Source: JAKFWI01 sp031399165
Lineage (GTDB): Bacteria > Pseudomonadota > Alphaproteobacteria > Caulobacterales > Aquidulcibacteraceae
Direction: 5' to 3'
Length of the DNA stretch: 64,000 nt
Assembly: GCA_031399165.1 (NCBI GenBank)
Contig: JANNOO010000046.1
Span: 47,217-111,216 of the forward strand
The notes below the pieces were generated by a model that saw nothing but the letters and a program-made list of their open reading frames with translations, did not search any database and had not been told where the DNA came from. Positions 16,144 to 24,485 of the stretch are shown piece by piece (the stretch's first letter is position 1; each line of letters opens with the position of its first letter). The position numbers were made by a program, and so were the translations under genes.

Positions 16144-17448
16144 ATGCTTCGTCTGCTCGCCGCTGCTTTCGCTTTGTGTCTCGGGTTGAGTCTCTCGCCG
16201 GCTCACGCCGCGTTGCAGGTGGATATCACGCGCGGCAATCTCGATCCGATGCCGATCGCGACTGCCGATTTCACCGGTCCCAACGATCAGCCGATTCAGG
16301 TGGGCGCGGATATCGCGCGCGTCGTGCGGGCCGATCTCGATCGCTCGGGCCTGTTCAAATCCATTGCGCCTGCAGCGTTCATCGAGCGTAACCCCAACGT
16401 CACTGCCCAGCCGCGCTTTCCGGACTGGAAGATCATCAACGCGCAGGCCCTCGTTGTCGGCCGCACGCAGGTTCTGGCTGACGGGCGCCTGCAAGTTGAG
16501 TTCCGCCTGTGGGACGTGGCGGCTGAGGCTTACGTGATGGGCCGCGAATACCGCACGACGCCGGATAATTGGCGCCGGCTCGCGCACAAAGTGGCTGACG
16601 CCATCTACGAACAGCTCACCGGCGAGAAGGGCTATTTCGATACGCGCATCGTCTTCGTTTCGGAAAGCGGACCGAAGGCGCGGCGCGTGAAGCGTCTCGC
16701 GGTGATGGATCAGGATGGCGCCAATCCGACGTTCCTGACGTCCGGTGATTATCAGGTGCTGACGCCGCGCTTCTCGCCGACAACGCAGCAGATCACCTAC
16801 ATGTCGTTCGAGACCGGCCGTCCCCGCGTGTTTCTGTTCAACATCGAAACCGGGCGGCAGGAAACGCTCAACTTCACCGGCATGACATTCGCGCCGCGCT
16901 TCACGCCGGATGGCGGCGCCGTGCTGATGACGCAGGAGAACGGCGGCAATTCCGATATTTACCGGATGGACCTTCGTTCGCGCGCGATGACGCGGCTTAC
17001 GTCTGATGGCGGCATCGATACGTCGCCGTCAGCGGCGCCGGATGGTTCACAAATCGTTTTTAATTCCGATCGCGGCGGCTCGCCGCAATTGTATGTCATG
17101 AATGCTGATGGCTCGGGCCAGCGGCGCGTGTCGTTCGGCGATGGGCGTTATATGACGCCGGTTTGGTCTCCGCGCGGCGATCTGATCGCGTTTACCAAGC
17201 AGACGGGCGGCCAATTCGCGATCGGTGTAATGCGCCCTGATGGATCGGGCGAACGCATTCTTGCACAATCTTATCTCGACGAAGGTCCAACTTGGTCACC
17301 TAACGGTCGTGTAATCATGTTCTTCCGGCAAGCGCGCGCTGGCGCGGCGCCAACTATTTGGTCAGTTGATCTTACGGGACAAAACTTGCGTCAAATTCAG
17401 ACGCCCGGCGATGCATCCGATCCGGCGTGGTCGCCGCTTCTACCATAG
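16144..17448 (+). CDS. tolB: Tol-Pal periplasmic beta-propeller TolB
   Basis: TolB is a periplasmic two-domain protein: an N-terminal domain (ALQVDITRGNLDPMPIA..FTG, ADIARVVRADLDRSGLFKSI) and a six-bladed WD-type propeller made of PDG / SPTG-like repeats (for example SPTTQQITYMSF, APRFTPDGGAVLM, SAAPDGSQIVFNSDRGGSPQLYVM, PVWSPRGDLIAF). It carries a signal peptide ending AHA. The propeller binds Pal and is released by TolA. Length 434 aa is standard. Sits between tolA and pal as expected. Confidence 0.96.
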   Translation: MLRLLAAAFALCLGLSLSPAHAALQVDITRGNLDPMPIATADFTGPNDQPIQVGADIARVVRADLDRSGLFKSIAPAAFIERNPNVTAQPRFPDWKIINAQALVVGRTQVLADGRLQVEFRLWDVAAEAYVMGREYRTTPDNWRRLAHKVADAIYEQLTGEKGYFDTRIVFVSESGPKARRVKRLAVMDQDGANPTFLTSGDYQVLTPRFSPTTQQITYMSFETGRPRVFLFNIETGRQETLNFTGMTFAPRFTPDGGAVLMTQENGGNSDIYRMDLRSRAMTRLTSDGGIDTSPSAAPDGSQIVFNSDRGGSPQLYVMNADGSGQRRVSFGDGRYMTPVWSPRGDLIAFTKQTGGQFAIGVMRPDGSGERILAQSYLDEGPTWSPNGRVIMFFRQARAGAAPTIWSVDLTGQNLRQIQTPGDASDPAWSPLLP

Positions 17449-17569
17449 TGCCACAATATTTTGCCTTGTGACGTGCGGGCGCGGCTCGTAATGTTTGGTG
17501 TCACAGCGCCGTGAACGGTGCAGATGAGCGGGGCGCGGATTAGCGCCGGTATGAGAAGGATTTTTTCCG

Positions 17570-18085
17570 ATGCGCAAAGCCGTCAAGTTCGCCGTCGCGT
17601 TAGCGGCCGTTTCAGCGATGTCTGCTTGCGCGAGCAAGCCAGCGCCAGCGCCGGAAGCCCCAGCGCCAGCCCCGGTTGCGTCTGCGCCGCCGCAGCGTCC
17701 GATTGGTCCGGTCCCAGGATCGGCGGAAGATTTCCGCGTGTCGGTCGGTGATCGCGTGTTCTTCGACTACGATCAATATTCGCTCCGCGCTGATGCGCGC
17801 GCCACGCTCGACAAGCAGGCCGCATGGCTGAAACAATACGGCGCGGTGCGCGTGCTGGTTGGCGGCAATGCCGACGAGCGCGGCACCCGGGAATACAACC
17901 TCGCGCTGGGCGCGCGCCGGGCCAATGCGACGAAGGATTACCTCGTCAGCCTCGGCGTCTCCGCCAGCCGGATCGAAACGGTGTCCTACGGCAAGGAACG
18001 CCCGATCGCTACCGGCGCGGATGACCGCTCGTTCGCTCAGAACCGCAATGCTCACACCAGCATCGTCAGCGGCGCCATCAGCTGA
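17570..18085 (+). CDS. pal: Peptidoglycan-associated lipoprotein Pal
   Basis: Outer-membrane lipoprotein that anchors the envelope to peptidoglycan through its OmpA-like domain. Visible: lipoprotein signal with lipobox in SAMSAC, a Pro/Ala-rich linker, and the OmpA domain with FFDYDQYSLR, NADERGTREYNLALGARRAN and SASRIETVSYGKERP. Two family positions differ: GHADERG reads GNADERG and the AQNRR motif reads AQNRN. The gene follows tolB with a 121-bp gap and an AGAAGGA ribosome binding site. Likely cotranscribed with the Tol genes. Confidence 0.95.
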   Translation: MRKAVKFAVALAAVSAMSACASKPAPAPEAPAPAPVASAPPQRPIGPVPGSAEDFRVSVGDRVFFDYDQYSLRADARATLDKQAAWLKQYGAVRVLVGGNADERGTREYNLALGARRANATKDYLVSLGVSASRIETVSYGKERPIATGADDRSFAQNRNAHTSIVSGAIS

Positions 18086-18108
18086 ACCACTGCCATTCCT
18101 ATCCTTGG

Positions 18109-18143
18109 CGCGTCCTCGGGCCGTAATTTCGCCCGAGGGCGCG
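18109..18143. terminator. GC-rich hairpin between pal and ybgF
   Basis: CGCGTCCTCGGGC (18109-18121) pairs with GCCCGAGGGCGCG (18131-18143) with a 9-base loop containing TAATTT. There is no downstream T-run, so it may attenuate, stabilise pal mRNA, or act as a processing site rather than a full terminator. Confidence 0.45.
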
Positions 18144-18160
18144 TGCATAGACTTTAAGTC

Positions 18161-18904
18161 ATGAACATTCGTCTTTTCCATCCGGCGGCAAGATCGCTCT
18201 TGGCCGCCGCTTTCGCGTTCATCCTCGCGGGGAATGCCGCGGCGCAGACAATTGTGCAGACTGCGCCGCCCGATCCGCTTGTCATCAGCCTGCGCGATCA
18301 GATTGACAGGCTGGAGCAGCAGGTCCGCACGCTCACCGGCGAAAACGAAAGACTGCAATTCGAGGCCGCGCGAGCGAAAGAAGAGACAGTTCGCCTCAAT
18401 CGCACGATCGACGATATGAACACGCAGGCAAATATCGCTGCGCTCGGCGTGCCCGCGGCGCCGCAGGCTGCGGGTGCTCTCGGGGACATTCCCGCCAGTG
18501 CAATTGCGTCCGCGCCGGCCGGTAGTGCTACCGACGCCTATGCTCAGGCCTACGGCCTGATCGCCAGGGGCGATGCCAAGGCCGGTGAGGAAGCGCTGGT
18601 CGCTTTCCTAATCAACTACCCGAACGACGCTAAGGCGCCGGACGCGCATTACTGGATCGGCCAAAGCCTGCTTGTTCAAAACAAGCCTGCAGATGCGGCG
18701 AACCGCTTTCTCGGCATCGCGCAAAAAACGCCCAAAGCCGCAATTGCGCCGCAGGCGATGGTGCGGCTGGGCGTGGCGCTGAACCGCATGGGCGAAAAGG
18801 CTCAGGCCTGCGCCACGTTGAAAGCCGTCCCGGCGCAATATCCCGCTGCCGCCAAGTCCGTGAAGGATTCTGCGGCCGCCCAGATGAAGGCGATCGGCTG
18901 CTAG
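18161..18904 (+). CDS. ybgF: Tol-Pal system protein YbgF / CpoB
   Basis: A 247-aa periplasmic protein with signal peptide (FILAGNAAAQ), an N-terminal coiled coil (residues about 45-85: ISLRDQIDRLEQQVRTL and QFEAARAKEETVRLNRTIDDM) that trimerises, a flexible Ala/Pro linker, and a C-terminal TPR domain (DAYAQAYGLIARGDAKAGEEAL, DAHYWIGQSLLVQNKPADAANRFL). CpoB couples Tol function with peptidoglycan synthesis at division. It is 76 bp downstream of pal, past the hairpin at 18109-18143. Confidence 0.92.
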   Translation: MNIRLFHPAARSLLAAAFAFILAGNAAAQTIVQTAPPDPLVISLRDQIDRLEQQVRTLTGENERLQFEAARAKEETVRLNRTIDDMNTQANIAALGVPAAPQAAGALGDIPASAIASAPAGSATDAYAQAYGLIARGDAKAGEEALVAFLINYPNDAKAPDAHYWIGQSLLVQNKPADAANRFLGIAQKTPKAAIAPQAMVRLGVALNRMGEKAQACATLKAVPAQYPAAAKSVKDSAAAQMKAIGC

Positions 18905-18947
18905 CAAAAGACGTTTCATTTCCGCACGCGCGTGCGAGTTTGCGCGC

Positions 18948-20147
18948 GTGAAGCCGCTTTCCCACGCCACACTCATGAAACCCAGCGCTACGCCGCTGCT
19001 GCTCGGTTATTCCGGCGGTGGGGACTCTACGGCGCTGCTGTTGGAAATGATCGCGACTGGCCAGCCAGTTATCGCCGCGATTGTCGATCACGGTTTGCGC
19101 GACGGTTCGGCGGCGGATGCGGCGCGGGCGGCGGCGATCGCGCGCGAGGCTGGGGCGGATGCGGAAATTCTGACGCTCTCCTGGCCGTCTGGCCCGAAGC
19201 GGGCTCAGGCGCATGCGCGGCGGGGCAGGATGGAAGCGCTGGCAGCGTTCGCGCGGCGCGCGGGGGCGGACAGCGTTGCGCTTGCCCATACGCAAGACGA
19301 TCAGGCCGAAACGGTGCTGTTGCGGTTGGCGGCGGGCTCAACCTGGTTTGGGCTCGCGGGCATGACAGTGCGCGCGCCGTTTCCGCTCTGGCCCGAAGGG
19401 CGCGGGCTCTGGTTGCAGCGGCCGCTGCTGGGCGTGCGGCGCGCGGCGCTACGAGCGCGGCTGATCAACGCTGGCGCGTCGTGGATTGAAGATCCCGCGA
19501 ACAGCCAGGCGGCCTATGCCCGCGTTCGCGCGCGGGCGCGGTTGGCGGCTTGGGAAGAAGAGGGCTTGGGCGCTGAGCGCTGGGCCGCGCTGGCAGACGC
19601 CCTGGCGCCCGCCGCCGCCGCGCTCGACGCCGCGGCGCGCGCGGGCGTCGAAGCATGCGTGCAGTGGGATCGCGGGGCGGCGCTGCTCGACGCCCCGTCC
19701 ATCGCCGCATATCCGGAAGAGGTGCGAAGACGCGTGCTGGGCGCTGTCATTGCGGCTGTAGCCGGGGCGGAGCGTCCACCCGAGGAGTCCGCACTCGACC
19801 GCATTCTCGCTGCGCCGCATAAAGCGCGTACGCTGGGCGGCGCCATGATCACGCCGGCAAACCGCAAGCTGCGGATCGGCCGCGATCCCGGAGCGGTGAT
19901 GGGACGATCTGGCGCCGGCGCTCTGGCCGATTTGCCGCTGCCAGCGGGGCACACGGTGATCTGGGACGGTCGCCTTTCGCTTAGGGCGGCGGAGCCGGGC
20001 TGGTGCGCGATGGCGGCGGGCGGTGGCCAGGCGCCGGCGCTCCGGCATGGTAAATCGCTGGAAACCCTTGCTAACGCATCGGAAACAGGCGCGGTGCGGG
20101 CGGAATGGCTCCTGAGCGAACGGATCGCTCATCTTTTGTGGCGATAA
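18948..20147 (+). CDS. tilS: tRNA(Ile)-lysidine synthase TilS
   Basis: TilS converts the wobble C34 of a minor isoleucine tRNA (CAU anticodon) to lysidine using ATP and lysine, an essential step for AUA decoding. The ATP pyrophosphatase P-loop is GYSGGGDST at about residues 20-28 (usually SGGxDS), followed by VDHGLRDGSAADA and the later HTQDDQAETVLLRL motif, typical of TilS. Length near 400 aa fits. The start may be GTG 18948 or ATG 18975; neither has a strong ribosome binding site. Position between ybgF and ftsH is the common alphaproteobacterial order. Confidence 0.92.
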   Translation: MKPLSHATLMKPSATPLLLGYSGGGDSTALLLEMIATGQPVIAAIVDHGLRDGSAADAARAAAIAREAGADAEILTLSWPSGPKRAQAHARRGRMEALAAFARRAGADSVALAHTQDDQAETVLLRLAAGSTWFGLAGMTVRAPFPLWPEGRGLWLQRPLLGVRRAALRARLINAGASWIEDPANSQAAYARVRARARLAAWEEEGLGAERWAALADALAPAAAALDAAARAGVEACVQWDRGAALLDAPSIAAYPEEVRRRVLGAVIAAVAGAERPPEESALDRILAAPHKARTLGGAMITPANRKLRIGRDPGAVMGRSGAGALADLPLPAGHTVIWDGRLSLRAAEPGWCAMAAGGGQAPALRHGKSLETLANASETGAVRAEWLLSERIAHLLWR

Positions 20148-20274
20148 GGGAGTTTGATTGCTGAAATGGCGCCAAACGCGCCCTGTTCAGCGCCGCCAAG
20201 GGCTCCTATCTTGGGAGGTTGGTGGTGATCGTTCACCAAGCCGGCGCGGACTGCGCCTCCGGAAGGTCTATTTA

Positions 20275-22200
20275 ATGCCGATCCGCAATCTGGTCATTTG
20301 GGGCGTTATCGCTCTGCTGCTCGTGGCTCTGTTCTCAGCGTTCCAGCCGCAGGGCTCGAAACGGGCGCAGGGTGAGTGGACCTACAGCGAGCTGATGGCT
20401 CAGGTGCGTCAAGGCAATGTCCGGGAAGTCACCATCCAGGGCAATGAAGTGATCTCCACGTCGGTGAGCAATCCGGCGAACAAATACATCACTTATGTAC
20501 CGCCGCAGGCGATCGACCTGACGCAGCGCCTGGAAGCGGCCAATGTCGGCATCAAAGTCACCCCGGCGCAGAACGGCCCGTCGCTGCTCGATATCCTGAT
20601 TGGCTCGCTGCCGATGCTGCTGATCTTCGGCGCGTGGTTCTTTTTCATGCGCCAGATGCAATCGGGCGGTGGGCGCGCGATGGGCTTCGGCAAATCGAAA
20701 GCGCGGCTGCTTACTGAAAAGCAGGGCCGCATCACGTTCGACGATGTCGCCGGCATCGACGAAGCCAAGGAAGAATTGGGCGAGATCGTCGAGTTCCTGA
20801 AGGACCCGATGAAGTTCCAGCGCCTTGGCGGCAAAATTCCGAAAGGCGCGCTGCTGGTCGGCCCTCCTGGTACGGGCAAGACCCTTTTGGCGCGCGCGAT
20901 TGCCGGCGAAGCCAATGTGCCGTTCTTCACCATCTCCGGCTCTGACTTCGTCGAAATGTTTGTGGGCGTCGGCGCCAGCCGCGTGCGCGACATGTTCGAG
21001 CAGGCGAAGAAGAATGCGCCGTGCATTATTTTCATCGACGAAATCGATGCGGTCGGCCGCCATCGCGGCGCCGGCCTCGGCGGCGGCAACGATGAGCGCG
21101 AACAGACGCTCAACCAATTGCTCGTCGAAATGGACGGCTTCGAAGCCAACGAAGGCATCATCCTGATCGCGGCAACCAACCGCCCCGACGTGCTCGATCC
21201 CGCGCTGTTGCGTCCGGGCCGCTTTGACCGTCAGGTCGTAGTGCCCAATCCAGACGTGGCTGGCCGTGAGCGGATTTTGAAAGTCCATACGCGCAACGTG
21301 CCGGTGGCGTCTGACGTTGATCTGAAAGTGATTGCGCGCGGCACGCCGGGCTTTTCCGGCGCGGACCTTGCCAATTTGATCAACGAAGGCGCGCTGCTGG
21401 CGGCGCGGCGCGGCAAGCGCGTCGTTACGCAGCGCGATTTCGAAGACGCAAAAGACAAAGTCATGATGGGCGCGGAACGCCGCTCCATGGTCATGACCGA
21501 AGAAGAAAAAAAGCTGACCGCCTATCACGAGGGCGGCCACGCGCTCGTGGCGATCACCGTGCAGAACACCGATCCAATCCACAAGGCTACGATCATTCCG
21601 CGCGGCCGTGCGCTCGGTATGGTCATGCAGCTTCCGGAACGCGACAAGCTGTCGATGAGCTATGAGCAGATGATTTCGCGTCTGGCCGTGCTGATGGGCG
21701 GGCGCGTTGCGGAGGAACTCACGTTCGGCAAGGAAAAGGTTACGTCCGGCGCTGGCAGCGACATCGAGCAGGCGACGCGCCTTGCGCGCATGATGGTGAC
21801 GCGCTGGGGCTATTCTGATGCGCTTGGCCTCGTATCCTACGGCGAGAACCAGGACGAAGTGTTCCTGGGCATGAGCGTTGCGCGCACGCAGAACGTCTCC
21901 GAGGACACAGCCCGTACGATCGACAGCGAAGTGCGCCGTCTTGTTGATGGCGGCTATCAGGAAGCCAAGCGCATCCTGACCGAGCGCGCCGGCGATCTGG
22001 ATAAACTCGGCCGCGCGCTGCTGGAATATGAAACACTGACGGGCGATGAGATCTATCGGGTGATCCGCGGCGAAAAGCTCGACCGGCCGGAAGATGCTCC
22101 GCAGGCCTCTCAACCGCCGACGCCGGCCCTGCCGGTGACGGATGCGTTCCCGGATCAGCGCCCACGCGGCTTCGGCGGGCCCGAGCCTCAGCCCGCGTAA
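20275..22200 (+). CDS. ftsH: ATP-dependent zinc metalloprotease FtsH
   Basis: Membrane-anchored AAA+ protease that extracts and degrades membrane and short-lived regulatory proteins. Two transmembrane segments near residues 5-22 and 103-125, AAA domain with Walker A GPPGTGKT (196-203), Walker B in FIDEIDAVG, second-region-of-homology LLRPGRFDR, then the zinc site HEGGH (418-422) and the third ligand region DIEQATRLARMMV. Length 641 aa is typical. ATG 20275 is chosen because MPIRNLV is the usual start; an open upstream frame has no family similarity. A clear terminator follows. Confidence 0.97.
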   Translation: MPIRNLVIWGVIALLLVALFSAFQPQGSKRAQGEWTYSELMAQVRQGNVREVTIQGNEVISTSVSNPANKYITYVPPQAIDLTQRLEAANVGIKVTPAQNGPSLLDILIGSLPMLLIFGAWFFFMRQMQSGGGRAMGFGKSKARLLTEKQGRITFDDVAGIDEAKEELGEIVEFLKDPMKFQRLGGKIPKGALLVGPPGTGKTLLARAIAGEANVPFFTISGSDFVEMFVGVGASRVRDMFEQAKKNAPCIIFIDEIDAVGRHRGAGLGGGNDEREQTLNQLLVEMDGFEANEGIILIAATNRPDVLDPALLRPGRFDRQVVVPNPDVAGRERILKVHTRNVPVASDVDLKVIARGTPGFSGADLANLINEGALLAARRGKRVVTQRDFEDAKDKVMMGAERRSMVMTEEEKKLTAYHEGGHALVAITVQNTDPIHKATIIPRGRALGMVMQLPERDKLSMSYEQMISRLAVLMGGRVAEELTFGKEKVTSGAGSDIEQATRLARMMVTRWGYSDALGLVSYGENQDEVFLGMSVARTQNVSEDTARTIDSEVRRLVDGGYQEAKRILTERAGDLDKLGRALLEYETLTGDEIYRVIRGEKLDRPEDAPQASQPPTPALPVTDAFPDQRPRGFGGPEPQPA

Positions 22201-22219
22201 GGCGTTCAGCGACCACCAA

Positions 22220-22255
22220 AAAAACCCGCTCCCTTAGAGGAGCGGGTTTTTGTTT
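22220..22255 (+). terminator. Rho-independent terminator after ftsH
   Basis: AAAACCCGCTCC - CTTAG - AGGAGCGGGTTTTTGTTT: an 11-bp near-perfect stem with a short loop followed by a T-run. Ends the tilS-ftsH transcript. Confidence 0.93.
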
Positions 22256-22363
22256 AGCAGCCTGGCGTCGAGCGCCGTTGCTAGTGCGTAATGCCCGTCG
22301 CGGACCACAATGGTCCCAGTGTCATCAGCTGATGAGCACTAGAGCTGATGCTGAACAGACGGC

Positions 22364-23716
22364 TCAGCCTAGCGCCGCATCCACGAGCAAATAAGCGCTC
22401 ATAAGATCGCGTTGCGTTTCCGCGTCGTAGCCGTCGCCCAGCGCCGGCCGGCGGCGCAGAATTTCGGCGGCGCGGCGTGCATCGCTGCTGGCGCGGAATG
22501 TTGAAGAGAGGCGGCGCAGATCTTCGCGTGCGACGGCGCGCACAGCGTTGCGGCGCGCTTCTACGCCGCCGCGCCCGGCATAAGCGATATGCGCCAGATC
22601 GGCGGGCGATAACGCGTAGCTGGCGTCGATGCCTGCAATGCGCACGACATCAGCGAGATTGGCGGCGTAATCGTTTGCGGGAATGGGCGCTGGCGCGTAA
22701 GCGCGCGTCGGACTTGCCGCCTTGGGCTTGAAGAATGGGATGCCGCCGCGGCGCGGCGGTTTGATGTTTTCGGCGCTATGCTGGCCGCTCAGCGTAACGT
22801 CGTTCGCGGGCTCCGCTTCAACGACGCGCGCCTCGGTGCGGATCATCCGCGCCGCTTCGCGCGCTTCGGCGACGGCGCGGGCGGTGGTGTCACGCACGGC
22901 GCGCGCGGCTTGCCCCGCCAGTAGGGCGGAATCTTCGGTGGCGCGGCGGGCGCTATCGGTGAGCGAGGTGGCGTGCGCCAGCGCGTCCAGCGCCTTGGTG
23001 ACGGCCGTGTCGAACGTGGCGGCGGTTTGTTCTGTGGTGCGGGCGGCGGCGGCGAATTCGGCGCTGCGGGCGCCGATCTTCGCGAACGCTTCGCCGAACG
23101 TGGCGATCTGGGCGGTGACGGCCTGATTGGCCGCGCTGGCTTCGCTTTTCAGTTCCGCGGTTACGCTGCGCAGCGCCTGCGTATTGGCTTCGAACGCGCC
23201 GGCCAGCGCGCTGGCTTCGGCGTTCAGCTCGGCGCGCAGGGCGCGTAGCGATTCCACGTCGTTCTTCAGCGCGCGCGCGAGCACGACGCTGTCACGGCGC
23301 AGGCCGGCGGCATAATGATCGAGGCGCTGGCTGGCGCCAGCCACGACCTGATCGAGCGCCACTATGTCAGCGCGTAGATGCGTGGCGCGATCACCCGCTT
23401 CGTGCGCGCGGTGGGAGGGATCGACGAGCGCGGCGGCCAGATTGGCCATGCGCTCGGACTTGGCGGCGGCGCTTGAGACTTCCCGCGCAGCGAGGCCGAA
23501 GAAGATCAAGGCCACGGCAGGGCCGAACGCCAACGCGCCAAGGCGGGCGAGGTCAGCGACCGGCTGCGCCATCAGCGCATCGCCGAATTGAAGATAGGCG
23601 GCGGCGCAGACGGAGCCAGACCAGGCGAGCGCCAGGCCAAAGGCCGCGCTCAGCCAGGCGCCGCCGCGCTTGATTTTGCGGTCGTCAAAGTTCGGATCGT
23701 ACGGAACGTGATGCAT
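22364..23716 (-). CDS. Membrane-anchored coiled-coil protein (paralogue of the 24486-26222 protein)
   Basis: I do not recognise a named family. The 450-aa protein has a basic cytoplasmic start, two hydrophobic segments (about residues 20-45 and 60-80), a long Ala-rich coiled coil (about 95-305), a Pro-rich basic linker, and a C-terminal helical domain (ADVVRIAGIDASYALSPADL..IAYAGRGGVEARRNAVRA...SAYLLVDAAL). It is homologous to the protein at 24486-26222: both share LTD(S/A)AR followed by an AVR(D/E)TT and AARMIRTEA / AAEFIRGEA block, and the ending (L)LVDAA. The architecture (two N-terminal helices plus a large coiled coil) resembles polar factors such as Caulobacter TipN, but sequence identity to them cannot be claimed. 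Confidence 0.6.
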   Translation of the reverse strand: MHHVPYDPNFDDRKIKRGGAWLSAAFGLALAWSGSVCAAAYLQFGDALMAQPVADLARLGALAFGPAVALIFFGLAAREVSSAAAKSERMANLAAALVDPSHRAHEAGDRATHLRADIVALDQVVAGASQRLDHYAAGLRRDSVVLARALKNDVESLRALRAELNAEASALAGAFEANTQALRSVTAELKSEASAANQAVTAQIATFGEAFAKIGARSAEFAAAARTTEQTAATFDTAVTKALDALAHATSLTDSARRATEDSALLAGQAARAVRDTTARAVAEAREAARMIRTEARVVEAEPANDVTLSGQHSAENIKPPRRGGIPFFKPKAASPTRAYAPAPIPANDYAANLADVVRIAGIDASYALSPADLAHIAYAGRGGVEARRNAVRAVAREDLRRLSSTFRASSDARRAAEILRRRPALGDGYDAETQRDLMSAYLLVDAALG

Positions 23717-23796
23717 CGCGGCGCCTTCGGATGCGGGTTTTCCCGCTGTCGGAAGGCAAGCAGCAAGCGATATGCCAACGGTTTGGGGCGTTAGGG

Positions 23797-24441
23797 TTAA
23801 TCGCGCGCCGGCAGCGCCGCGCGAATATGCACCGTCAGGCCGCAGATTTTCGTGGCCTCGTCGGCGATCATTTCGACATTGATCTCTTCGCCGCTTTCCA
23901 ACGGTTTCACGGCCAGCGCGGCGTAGCTCAGCGTCACGGGCGCGCCGGCGCTTAGAGCCACTTGTTGCGTGCGATGGCTGTAGGCCGAACCGAACGCGGC
24001 TTTGCGGTCCTCGATCTTAACCGTTTCGTTTGGTTCCAGCCTGTCGATCATTTTTGCCTTCGAGGGACCGAAAGCGCCGAAGGTTTTGTGCATGTCCTGA
24101 AGCAGAGCGAGATAGGATTTATCGCAGCCGGCTCGCGTCGCGGCTGGATTGTCATACGCGTAGATCACGTCTGACAATGTCTTGCCGCCGGCGAAGAATA
24201 CCTGGGCGTTATAAGGATTACCGGCGATCGTGCGGGTGTTGGTGGAGTCGATCCAGTATTCGTTGAGCGCGCGAGAATTGTGCAGCACGCCCCATGTCAC
24301 GCCCGGGACGGCGCGAACTTCATCAGGGCTCATGCCGAGCGCATAGCCGCTCCAGGTCTGAACCGGCGATGCCTGCGCGGCGGCTTGCGTTGCGGCGCAC
24401 AAGATGAACGCGAACACGGCGAACACGCTTTGCTTGATCAT
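23797..24441 (-). CDS. Secreted protein of unknown function
   Basis: A 214-aa protein with a strong Sec signal peptide (VFAFILCAATQAAAQ) and a soluble mature region with two or three cysteines (AGCDKSYL and KICGLTV). It opens SPVQTWSGYALGMSPDEVRAVPGVTW, which resembles the layout of small periplasmic proteins with a repeated short domain, but I cannot assign a family. It lies between the two paralogous coiled-coil genes, same strand, with gaps of 80 and 45 bp, so it may belong to the same transcription unit. Confidence 0.6.
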   Translation of the reverse strand: MIKQSVFAVFAFILCAATQAAAQASPVQTWSGYALGMSPDEVRAVPGVTWGVLHNSRALNEYWIDSTNTRTIAGNPYNAQVFFAGGKTLSDVIYAYDNPAATRAGCDKSYLALLQDMHKTFGAFGPSKAKMIDRLEPNETVKIEDRKAAFGSAYSHRTQQVALSAGAPVTLSYAALAVKPLESGEEINVEMIADEATKICGLTVHIRAALPARD

Positions 24442-24485
24442 GCGATCCCCTAAGCGCGCAGCGTTAGCACGCGCGCAACGCGCCG

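Noticed and set aside
20335..22113. Open frame of about 590 codons on the minus strand inside ftsH
   Set aside because: It is the antisense of a complete, well conserved ftsH; His/Arg-rich composition and no family resemblance mark it as a high-GC shadow frame.
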